Assembly: GCA_944470555.2 (NCBI GenBank)
Contig: OX104134.1
Location: forward strand, 12,689,248-12,753,247
DNA: 64,000 nucleotides
Source: Heterobilharzia americana
Taxonomy: Eukaryota > Platyhelminthes > Trematoda > Strigeidida > Schistosomatidae
Direction of reading: 5' to 3'
Of the stretch, positions 44,918-55,999 are shown piece by piece; the first letter of the stretch is position 1; every line of letters starts with the position of its first letter. The notes under the pieces are model-generated. The model worked only from the letters and a program-made list of their open reading frames with translations, did no database searches and had not been told where the DNA came from. The position numbers and the translations under genes were made by a program.

Positions 44918-47900
44918 AACCTCGCCTGGTTAACTAGTATACTAATTACTAGCCGATCATAAGCCCGGGTAAAGAGGGAAGGTTGGGCATAGGGCTAGCA
45001 ACCCTACCCCGGAAAACAAATATAACCGTTAAAGAAACTTCAAAGCACAAACGATATATAAAAAATAAAAGCAAAATTATCCCTCACTGGAATCGGAGAG
45101 GCGAAATGACGCCAGTTGGTGAAAGCCTTCAGGAAGCCAATTGGCCGATGTGTCTTCGCTTCTTCGATGAAAGCGAAAGTAGACGTGGGGAGATGGAATG
45201 TCCGCACGATGTTTGAACCCAGCAAGGCAGCCATGATTGCAAACGAGATGAGGAGGTATGGTATTGAAGTGATGAGGAATTTGCGAAAGCGGGTGGAATG
45301 AAAGTAAACCCTCTAAACCGTCAACTGGAGAATCAATAATCTACTGCGATATTGTCACCCACACGACAACCACAAGAACACTGAGTTTTCGAGTGGCTAT
45401 CATGATGTCCTCAAGAGCATCGAAGGCTCTCATACAATGGGAACCAACCTCCTCCAGGATCATGACAGCAAGGTTCAACTCAAAAGGAAGAAAGGAAAGT
45501 CACAATCGTACAATGCTATGCACCTACAAATGATGCAGATGAAGAGAAGAAGAAAGAATTCTACAGACAACTGCAATCAACACTAGACAAGACCCCAATT
45601 GACGACATCAAAATTCTAATGGGTGACATGAATGCCAAAAAAAAAAAAAAAAACACAGGGAGAGAACTAACCATGGGTCGAGAAGCGCTCGCTGAGATGA
45701 ACGAGAATGGAGAATTGTTTGCAGAATTCTGTGCATCCAACGATTTGGTGATTGGAGATAGTATGTTCAAGCACAAAGATATCCACAAAGTGACATGGAT
45801 TTCACGAGAAAATGGACACACTAAAAATCAAATCGACTTTATCTCAATCTCAAGAAAATGGAGACGCAGTCTACTTGACAGAAGGGCAAGAAGAGGAGCG
45901 GATGTAAGTTCACACCAATCACTGTCTAGTGCAAGGAACCTTCAAAATCAAGTTAAGAGCCTTCAAGGAAGCTGGTGATAGACCTCAGTTCAAGTACAAT
46001 ACTCGGAAACTGAAGGATGAAACTACCAAGGAGATCTTCACGTCAACCATCAAGACAAAATGGGAGACATCGAGGAACATCCCTGAAGAAACCTATGCGG
46101 ATGAATACTGAAACTCTTTGAAAGAGATGTGGAAAGAAACCTGTACAGCCGTATTAGGAAGGAAGAAGAAAGAAGACAAGTAATGGATCTCGATGGATAC
46201 TTGGAAGCTGATAGATGAGGGAGAGGAGGATGGTGAAGCAGAAGATAAACCAGTGCAAGGATGCTCAACGACAAGAGGAACTGAGCACAATGTATAAAAC
46301 ACTGGACAAAGAAGTGAAGAAGAGTGCACGGAAAGACAAAAGACACTTTCACGAAGCACTGGCAAGTGAAGCAGAACAGGCTGAAGGCAAGAGAGACCTG
46401 ACGACATTATATCAAATAACCAGGTTGCTATCTGGGAGGAGATCAATGCAGACGAAGCCAATAAAAGATGATGACGGAAATTTAGTTACGAAAGAATAGA
46501 AACAAAGGAAGCGATGGGCCGACCACTTCAAGAAGCTCTTGAATCGACCAAAACCACCACCACCTGCACTTCGTCCAGAAATACCACCTGCAGCCGCTGA
46601 ACTACAAGTGAACATAAATCCTCCAACAAAAATGGAAGTCCTGAACGCCATAAACCTACTGAAATGTGGGAAAGCAGCAGGACCAGATGGAATCCCACCA
46701 GAAGCACTGAGAACAGATGCGGAGACAACAGCGGACATGCTAAAAACACACCACTATTGCAGAAGGTGTGGAAGGAAGGGAAGGTACCTGGCGATTGGAA
46801 GAAGAGCTACCTTGTCAAACTGCCGAAGAAGGGAGACCTCAGTGTTTGCAAGAACTGGAGCGTAATCATGCTCCTGTCCACCCGAAGCAAAATATTAAGC
46901 CGCATCATCCTGTAGAGGCTTAAGGATGCACTGGATTCAAAACTACTACCGGAACAGGCTGGCTGGATTCAGGAAGTACAAATCATGTGCTCAACAAATT
47001 GAAACGCTACACATCATCATAGAACAGAGCATAGAATGGCAATCAGCTCTCTACCTCAACTTTATCGACTTTGAGAAGGCCTTTGACAGCGTCGACCGAG
47101 AGGTAATTTGGAAACTGCTTCATTACTACGGAGTACCACAAACCTTTATCAATCTCATTCAACAACTATATGAGGGTGCCACATGCCAAGTAATTCACAA
47201 TGGGAAGCTCAGTGATGCTTTTGAAGTGAAGAAAAAAGCAGGAGTGAAACAAGGTTGCCTACTATCACCCATGATATTCCTGATTGTGGTGGACTGGATC
47301 ATGCAGCAAACAGTGGGCAGCAAAGAGAAGATAGTCATAGGCTGGCTGGACCGTGTAAAAGATCCTAGAAGATTTGGATTTCGCTGATGACTTGTGTCTA
47401 GTGTCACACAAACTTGAAGATCAATAGGCAAAAACAAACTAGTTGACAGAAGAGGTGAGGCAGCGAAGACGGGACTTCAAGTGAATGTAGAGAAGAGAGA
47501 GATGATGAAGATACACCACCACCAACAACAACAACAAGCTTCAATCACCATGAATGGGAGAAACTTAAAGGAAGTAACCTCCTTCACCTATCTAGGAAGC
47601 ACTGTTTCAACTACAGGTGGCACAGACGAGGATGTCAAAGCCAGGATCGGGAAAGCAAGACAGGCGTTCATTAGCCTGAAACCAGTGTGGAGATCTTCTG
47701 CACTCAGCACAAAGAACAAGACCCGAATTTTCAACACTGACGTCAAGTCAGTGCTTCTGTATGGCTCAGAGACTTGGCGCGTCACGAAAGGGATTTCCAA
47801 GAAACTAGAGATATTCATCAACAACTGCTTACAAAAGCTCGCTTCTGAAGATCAGATGGCCAGAAATAATAAGCAACAAGGAGCTCTGGGAACGAACCAA

Positions 47901-48189
47901 CCAAGAAGCTATCACTCAACAAATATGCAGAAGGAAGTTTAGATGGATTGGCCATGCACTGAGAAGGCCGACTGAGGACATCACGCGTCAGGCCGTCGAG
48001 TGGAATCCCCATGGGAAGTGACGAGTTGGGCTTCCCAAGGGTGACATGGAGGAGGTCATGCGAGGAGTAAATGAGAGGTTGTGGGCTGTCGTGGAACCAG
48101 GTTCAAAAGATCTCAGAGAACGGAGGTCACTGGAGACGTGCTACTGAAGCCCTATGTTCCACTAGGAGCCCAATGGACTAATAATAATA
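44918..48189 (+). mobile_element. RTE-type LINE, copy 3, full length, 3' part of U6 chimera
   Basis: It starts with 'AACCTCGCCTGGTTAACTAG', the same 5' end as copies 1 and 2, so the junction with U6 is at the element's 5' terminus. It ends with 'TATGTTCCACTAGGAGCCC' and a (TAA)n tail. From 44918 to about 47827 it matches copy 2 with only scattered differences (offset 10,086-10,087 bp). After that, to the tail, it matches copy 4 far better than copy 2. The right TSD follows at 48190-48201. The element is defective, with the same frameshifts as copy 2. Confidence 0.93.
45116..47942 (+). pseudogene. RTE endonuclease-reverse transcriptase, broken (copy 3)
   Basis: Same domain order and nearly the same sequence as copy 2, including the A17 run (45637-45653) inside the GDMNAK motif and the stops at about 46109, 46497 and 46914. 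The RT fingers motif keeps 'GKAAGPDG' where copy 2 has GKATGPDG, and FADD is at 47380-47391. One base fewer in an A run near 45810 restores a longer frame through 'NQIDFIS' (45619-45978). The C-terminal frame runs to 47942 because the tail is of the copy-4 type. Not functional as a protein. Confidence 0.9.
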
Positions 48190-48201
48190 ATGGTTGCTCC
48201 A
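48190..48201. repeat. Target-site duplication, right, U6-RTE insertion
   Basis: ATGGTTGCTCCA directly after the (TAA)n tail. One mismatch to 44796-44807. Confidence 0.8.
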
Positions 48202-49759
48202 AGATACCGATGCGTTCCATCTAACTGGCTTAAGAGTCGAATACGAGCAGTGCAACGTAACACGACAGCGTGCCAAATGTTGAGGATGCTTGACTGGATG
48301 CCTTCAGCTTAGCCAGTCCATTTAAACTATCAGGGTCAGCATCAATTTCGAAAGTCGTCAAATCCTAGGCTATTGATTTTGGGGAAGTGTGTGACGCTAC
48401 ACACTGGTAACAGAATTTTTCAGTAACACATTCTTACTTACTCACAAACAAATGTAAACTTTCCAATGACGTAGTCTGAAATTTCAGAAGCTGAAAAACA
48501 TTCACCTTATCTTTTCGGACAATAAAAGACTACTTTTCCTACCTCTGAGCAGTAAACCTTCAGAAATGTTTAAATATCCAGCTTGAAGATCTAGTCATTT
48601 GAAACCCAGGGAATTCGGTGCTTGCGTATAGAAATCTGCCTGCTGCCTCCTGGTAAACTTCCTAACATCATCAATAAAAACAAGCTTCTTCTTTCTTATC
48701 CTTTTAAGAGTATATAGGATTAGCAGTTACAACAGCAGAGCGTTTTTAACCACAAAATCAGGTTGTACACATTAACTTGTAATAACCCACTTCCAACTTT
48801 ATGAATAAAGTAACTCTTCAATCACCAATCAGTTCGTATAGAAACTTGATAAATCTACGGTTGACTGGAAATTGGTATTATGAGGGGGAAGTTCTACTTT
48901 GCGTAACCTGAATCGAGACTATGAGTGTTGAAAATTTGAATTCGTAATTTGTTTTCGACACAATCAACAGTTAGGAAGTCATGACCTAATCAACAATGAG
49001 CAGGAGTCTTGTCAGTTTCTATGGCAGTCAACCTCTGTCTGACCAGTCGTTGTCACTTTTGAAATGATTGCTAGTATATATGGGTGCATAAACTTATGAA
49101 GCCTTATGCTTTTCACTGATTCCCGTGTATTCCGTGGAAGCCTTCACTTTATTATTATTTTGAATCCACTAATTTCAATACCATGCAATCTAACCATGAA
49201 TACGGCTAGTAGGGAGTTCAATGAATGAATGATGTACAGCTGAAGAAGTGTATCTTGCTGTGCACAAACCGTTTACTAAGCTGTTGATTGACTACTTGGA
49301 TATATGACTCATTTTGCTTACAGATCTTTAGTTATCATAGCAAATTCTTCTAAAACATGATTTCAGTATCTGAATTTGTGACAGTGGAATTAAAACTAAA
49401 AATTTGTGATTTGTGAGACATCTGTTGTTTTAAAGCATATGATAACTGGAATCTGACTAATAACCATAGGAGGGATCGATCCTGTCAAATTCACCCTTTG
49501 CTAAAAGATGATAGTAATGGTGTAATCGGTGTTTTTATTTGTAATGCATTTTTAACTGACGGAAATCCATCCTCACAGTTCTAATCAAAGATAACTTTTT
49601 ATTCCATGCAAAATACCTCCACGACTTCAAACCAGCTGAAAGACATTTGCTGAAGGATTATTAGGTTCATTCGTATGATTCAACTATGAGATTGATTGGT
49701 AAGGTCATGGTCCTTTATTAATTTTTCGATTCGAAATATCACAATTGGTGAAATGGCTA
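48202..49759. other. No recognisable feature
   Basis: Host-like AT-rich DNA after the U6-RTE insertion. No motif, RNA gene or partnered repeat found. Confidence 0.3.
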
Positions 49760-50440
49760 TTTACATAATTGTCCCCAGTCAGATACTGCTACAAAACGTA
49801 ACGATTGATAGAGTCGAAGTCCACTTTCAGGTCAGGAAAAATGGCAGGTTTCAGCCGCTGATATATGTGTCTGTTCCGGAACCTGTTGGAGGTTGAATGT
49901 CTTATCGATGCACCGTCGTCCAGGTCTGAAACCTACCTAGTTTTCTGAACTTTACTGCTCTCGAGCTTTGATAAGGTGTGCGATGGTTGTAAATCCCAGG
50001 ATCCTGAACACAATATTAGTCAAACTTATTCTCCTGTGATTGTCACAGAAAAACTTCTCTACTTTTTTATAGACTGGGATGACCAGTGAAATACACCAGT
50101 CTGTCGACAATACCTTTGATTCCCATACACTCCCTAGTACCTCTGTTACTCTTATCGAGGATTTCCTATTTCCACCTTTGAAGCTTCAGGTGGCAAACTT
50201 TCAGGTCTCGTTGCTTCGAATTGTTTCAGGTTCACCATAGCCTTCTCAAGTTCAAGGAGGATGGGAGAATAGATACCTACATCCCATTCAGACTGGGGCT
50301 AGATGTTGAGCAACTGAACGTGCTTCAAAGTGTTTCGCCCGCCATTCTAGCCTTTTACGCTGAGGGGTTATTAGAGTTTCATCGCTTCGATGGTAGTTCT
50401 ATTAAAATTCACTTCTTCTTGCTGCAATCCTTGATAAGCT
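49760..50440 (-). mobile_element. SR2-like RTE retrotransposon, RT fragment
   Basis: The minus strand gives, in order and in shifting frames, a pre-RT segment ending 'QWRAKHFEARSVAQHL', 'VTEVLGSVWESKVLSTDW' with 'VIPVYKK' (about 50060-50160), 'DNHRRISLTNIVFRILG' (about 49980-50040), 'RPGRRCIDKTFNLQQV' (about 49860-49920) and 'DFDSINRYVL' (about 49790-49820). This is the RT motif 1-3 series of the SR2-like type. The catalytic YADD region is not present. Stops and frame changes make it inactive. It is the complementary half of what survives at 9700-10960, but from a different insertion. Confidence 0.75.
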
Positions 50441-53179
50441 TGAATAATTGCGAGGTATTGCCTAAAGCTGGAGCATTCTGTTTCTTAAGAGACAAGCATT
50501 GAGATTTCAGTGGCCTGAGTCTAAGGCAATAGTAACAGAGCTAGAGGTTGATGAAGTTGTAAGAGGTCCAATGTTTGTTTCAGGAGACGAAGCAAATGAG
50601 GTAAGGAGGGTAGATATTGTTTCATTCGATTTTGTTTACTACTGGAAGCGAGCCAGCTGCTGACACTTCCTGACTGTCTACACCATGGAACTTGTTTCTG
50701 CAGGTTACCTGAATTGAAAAAGATTTGTATGACTGCAGAGTCTATGGGACATTTGTTGGAAGTCGATCACAAAATGTCTTTCGGAGATTATTAGTATGAG
50801 ACTTGGTTGTTCTAGCGTGGGATGGAGAATACCTTTACTACTGCCACTGGAAGACCGTGGAGCTGGGAGGGGTCTGTTATTTTTGGTGCCGAACGTCTCC
50901 AACTTCCCTTCCCACTAGGTGGACAGCATCAGTGTAGCACTAATACTCATCCACCGGAAACACTATGCTGCTATCACAACCCACCCAGCTAGCAGCACAA
51001 TTTCGTCCCGGACCCCCATCACAGTATAGCAACTTACACTATAACAGTAAGTGCTTTTCTTATTACTACTATCCAGTAGACGCTTCTGGTATATCAGGAC
51101 CTCATGGGACGAACATTTCAGCTAGTGTATCTTGTCGAGTCTATGTAACATGCAAGCCGGAACACGACGTCACGACAGCAGCTTTCGATTGGGATAATGA
51201 CTGAAAGTCAGAGAACGTCTCGTTAATGAAGTCACAAAATATTACAAGAGTACGATCTAAACAGCACATTATTATTTCTTAGTCTATATGTTTGGTCGCT
51301 GCATGCCACTTCCGTATCACTGATCAAAATATACTATCTAGACTAAGCAAATTTCTCATACATTTATTAACCTCCATAGAGAAAGAACAACGGAAAAGCC
51401 ATTGAAGTGAATTAAAAAACTTTACGCAGAAGGTGATATTTGTTAAAAATTCAATTAAGCTTGTTAATGAGTGAAATGGTTTCTTCTTGTAACAATTTGT
51501 TAATCAGAAGAAAATTTTGTTCAGCAAAATAATTATTGTGAACATTAGATGACCAATAGGTGCTTTCGCAACTAAACTCATCAAAGTTCTCACCGATTTT
51601 ATTTCGCCCCTGCAAACTGATCATTTGAAGTAGAACATCATGCATCATGGAGGCAAGCATCGATCTAATTTAAACTAATAAAGAATTAATCACCTCGAAA
51701 TTTCATTCCCTTGCCGATCGATATGTCGAGTTTTCCCGCGAAACATACGTGAAATGCCTTCCTCTCAAAACCTGATTAACTATGTGAATAATATCTGCAT
51801 GGTTTTGTTTTCCAGACATAAAAGTTAGGTAGACATAAAATGGCGTGAAAATTGTTTACATTTGGCCACTTTAGGAAGGAACACATACAAAACTCTCGTC
51901 TTTTTGATTATTATTTTGACATTTTGGAAAATAAAACAAATGATGAGACTTATACTGTTTCATTTTCATTGTAAGATTGCTCCTAAGCATATTCAGTATA
52001 CTGTTTGACTAAAAGGAAATGGTAAGTGAATTAAAAATTTCCGCAGGTGAACATTCAGTTCCTACAGTACAACTGTGAGCGTAAAGATATGTCAGGCATA
52101 AAAATCAGCGCACAACCTTTCTGAGAATCGCATCATTCCTAGTTTCTATACGCACAAAATTACAAAATAAGTAGTTAACAGAAATAGAATGACATCAGAG
52201 TCAATTGAAAGGGTATGAAAATAATGAAATAAAGAAATGAATGGTGATAAATGTTTAAATTTCGAGGATGATAAATATTGGGTGCATTTGCACCATTGCG
52301 GTTGATTTTGAGTCATATTACCCAGAGTCTTCAACTACTAATGTCCTGAATTTAAAGTCATACACATTCTTAAATACCTTGGTTCCTACGTCAAGTACTT
52401 CATGAGTGTCTTTCAAACCTGCTTTAGTTATCCTTAGCTTTGGTCGATACAATTAAAAGTAGGTGTTGGTACGCCATTCGCAACTCAGATCAGAGCACTT
52501 CAATCGCTGAGAAGGGACTGATGAGCTTTGTGACTAAAGAATTTTTGAACAGCTTCCAGAATACTCACCCTGTATTTTGATACCGTGAATAAACCCACCA
52601 TCATATCTTCCACCTTCTATGATCACACCTAAAAGACATAGGTTACCGTACAGATGACATTCATACATTTCACTCAATCCTTTATATATTTATGAATAAA
52701 TAACTAAGAGAGTTTCTGATAACAAAGCGAACCTTTTAGCCATTTAGTGGTCAAACTCAAGATGTAGAGTTTACGAACCAGTAACCTCCACCACCTACTC
52801 TAAAATTATAGGTAACACTTACTCTATCAACTTATTAATCACTGTCAACTTCCAACTAAAACTGAAATAGGAGGATTTATTTTAGATTTCAACGACATTC
52901 AGACGTCTTCAGAAAAAATAGAGGGCTTCGATATGATAAGTACAGGGGTAACGGTTAAGGGAATAATGACAAGCTCTAGTTATCTGATATGTAGATAAGC
53001 CGTTTCTATAATCTGGAGGTAAGCTGACCAAGGCCAGCCAAACTACACAACATAATGTCACTTCATATCAAGAGAAAGAACAGTCTACAATATACTATTT
53101 CTAAACCCACTATTTTAACAGTATTGTCTATAACTTCTCTGGATAATATCAATTCTGGTCTCTAGAATTAATTCTAGGC
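50441..53179. other. Unrecognised tract
   Basis: The 50441-51200 part may include more upstream SR2-like sequence, as its composition is less AT-rich, but I cannot identify endonuclease motifs. From 51200 on, no supported feature; the frames at 51451-51660 and 52146-52334 (minus) have no motif. Confidence 0.3.
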
Positions 53180-53193
53180 AATCCTTTATGGTT
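53180..53193. repeat. Target-site duplication, left, RTE copy 4
   Basis: AATCCTTTATGGTT, repeated exactly at 53579-53592. The first two bases may be shared with the tail. Confidence 0.9.
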
Positions 53194-53580
53194 GACATTC
53201 ATCAATAACTGCTTACGCTCGCTACTGAAGATCAGATGGATTGCCAGAAAGAATAAGCAACAAGGAGCTCTGGGAACGAACCAACCAAGAAGCTATCACT
53301 CAACAAATATGCAGAAGGAAGTTTAGATGGATTGGCCATGCACTGAGAAGGCCGACTGAGGACATCACGCGTCAGGCCGTCGAGTGGAATCCCCATGGGA
53401 AGTGACGAGTTGGGCTTCCCAGCTGAGGGTGACATGGAGGAGGTCATGCGAGGAGTAAATGAGAGGTTGTGGGCTGTCGTGGAACCAGGTTCAAAAGATC
53501 TCAGAGAACGGAGGTCACTGGAGACGTGCTACTGAAGCCCTATGTTCCACTAGGAACTCAAGGACTAATAATAATAATAA
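53194..53580 (+). mobile_element. RTE-type LINE, copy 4, 5'-truncated
   Basis: Only the last ~390 bp of the element remain, starting at 'GACATTCATCAATAACTGC' (equivalent to about 31579 in copy 1) and ending in 'TATGTTCCACTAGGAACTC' plus (TAA)n. It is flanked by a perfect TSD, so it is an independent, 5'-truncated insertion and not a broken piece of another copy. It matches the tail of copy 3 closely, apart from a few extra bases near 53420 ('CAGCTGAGGG' versus 'CAAGGG'). The minus-strand frame at 53232-53447 is a shadow. Confidence 0.93.
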
Positions 53581-53592
53581 TCCTTTATGGTT

Positions 53593-53875
53593 AAAACGAC
53601 CAGACATGAAATCAGAGTTCCTGCTCATCACGTGAAACATACTATAGGACGAAGCGAACTAGAAATTTTAAGTGAATTACTCAGGTAACGCGTAGTTTTT
53701 AAAAAGAGATTACGGTTATTCTTGAAGCTGAAATTTCCTGCGTACGATCACAAAATAAGTCATGAAAAAGAAGTGTCTAATAACTAAATAACGAGGTTAG
53801 GCAGAGGTTGACCATAGCCTTTCTGATGCTAAACTAACCTTTAATTCCAAAGACTATCTTTGATGTACATGTTGT

Positions 53876-53914
<39 letters not shown>

Positions 53915-55979
53915 GCTATTTACCATATTCAGGCATTTTATTATAAGCCTGGTCACGTGAACACTGGGTGCAAATAAGGAATTTCTATAAGACGAAATCA
54001 AAACATGTTTCCACCTAATTTCATATGCATTGTAAGAATATTAATAAAATCTAAGTCATCGAATGATCTTTACCCCTGCACAGCTGCTATACCCCCTCAC
54101 GTCGGATAAGGCAAATCTATTCGATCATTTATTGTATTGCTAGTAACACTCATTCAGTCAATACCAACGACCACTGAGCCTGAAATCAATGCCTTTTCAT
54201 TCCAGTTACTACGCGTTTCATCAGCACATCGAGATGCAAAGCAGAAGATGAAAGATAAGGAAATAAGATGTAAAGTATTTAAAAGTCAGAGGAAGAGAGG
54301 AAGAGGAGATAAAATAATAATGAAGTCAGATAAGGAGATTATAAGTTTGAGCTTCTGTGCCTCTGAGATCCATTCTGGGTCATATCACGTAGAATCGTCA
54401 ACTGCCTATTTCCGTTTTCACATGAACTGCCTCCACAAATTTTTAACTTCTGTACACAGTTCAGACCAACAGTTGGTGACCTCACGGACTGATATCTCGT
54501 TTAAACTTTTTCCAACCAAAATCACTTTTAGATGACGCCACGCGAGTTGAAAGTTGGTGACTGGTCATGTGCAATAGATATTCAGCTGTTTACGTCGATG
54601 ATTTTGACAACTTTAATAACTGACTCATAAATATAAACAAATCCCTACAATTTACTTCCAAATTGCCTATCTAACGGTTCCATCACACAGCCTATGCTGT
54701 GGTTGGTTAAAACGAACGGCCACACGCTGTCAACTCCATATCACTGACTTATGAACAAATGTTAAGTCTTTTTTTTGTTTATAAGCAGGAAGTTAAAAAT
54801 TGCAATTGCTTGTGAACGATACGCTCGCTCATCGATGAAAAAGCAGGAGTTTTTGGCCAAAACAGTTTACCTTCTCAGAAAGGCTTGGAACCTATGAAAT
54901 TTTAATTTAAGGCAGCGATTACTGTATTCTTGAATATGAATGTCTACTGTATGTTAAAACAGGATCTTTAAAACTGTTATTTTAATTCAATATCATTTTC
55001 TGAACAAGATTAGGCGACCAACTCTGATATCATGTCGTCAAAAGTACAGGCTATAAATAGTAGGATGTAAATTATTAATATTGGTGGCCATTATGAGAAT
55101 TGAAAGTAAGGAATAACCATCTCTTCATCAACTAGACTATTCCTTTCACTTTAAGTAGTTGTACTTCAGCATGCGTTACTTACCCTAGAATTGGCATAAA
55201 CTCATTAATTCAGGCCTAATGTAACCAAGTGGTTTCGATCAAACAAAAGGAGATACAGGTTTATGGATGGAAAACTATCTGTTTACTTCAACCTAAGAAA
55301 GTAAAAAATCTGGACAGCAAGGTCAATTATAGACATTTGTAGTCCTTGAATGCTGCATTAAAAAGTATTCGTAGTCAATAGAAAAAGCGGCTAAAATAAC
55401 AACAGAAGGGTTAAAGAAAAATCGACTTTGAATTATAAATAGTTTAATCCAAGGATTTACAGTGATTTTCAGAGATCTAACACTCCAATAGGCTATGAAG
55501 TTGTATTCACAGTATTTTCTATTTCTTATCAGTAGTAACTGAATCCAAACAAATTGTAATACATCAGAGTGTCACCTGTTGCTCTTTTGTTCCTGAATTA
55601 AATATTACTAACTCTACCAATGAAAATGCAATACCCTAGTCATATTCTTTCACAATCATTACAGCATATAATAAAGTGCCTGTCATTCAGTATTTTACAA
55701 TAGCCAGTTCGATTCAGATAGTGTTAAAGCTTTAATCTAATAACCTGCTTAAATCAGAGTCTTGAAACAGTGCAATTTGGCCATATGACTGAATAAACCA
55801 AGTATGAAAGTTATGATTGACTTTTCATTTCGACCTTGGAATCAACGTTGTACGGGTAGACCCAGACATTGTAATTTAATATTTTTGCTATTTTAGTTAT
55901 AAAAATGTATGTCAGCTGATGCAGTAATTTTTGACGACATTCTAAAACTACACAGTGTTAACATTAAATATAGTTTGTT
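53593..55979. other. Mostly unrecognised tract
   Basis: Contains an (AT)n run at 53880-53912. A 132-codon plus-strand frame (54137-54535) is lysine/serine-rich with a purine-rich middle (54240-54340) and no motif. Confidence 0.3.
53880..53912. repeat. (AT)n microsatellite
   Basis: About 16 uninterrupted AT units. Confidence 0.97.
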
Positions 55980-55999
55980 TTTGTGTAACTCACGGCGGA

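Noticed and set aside
3324..47827. The duplicated block (10,029 bp) and RTE copies 2 and 3 (10,087 bp) are both about 10 kb apart
   Set aside because: Offsets differ and there is no larger repeated unit containing both. Treated as coincidence, though it is worth remembering if the assembly is questioned.
54137..54535. 132-codon plus-strand open frame
   Set aside because: Low-complexity, purine-rich middle, no domain and no splice context that I can support.
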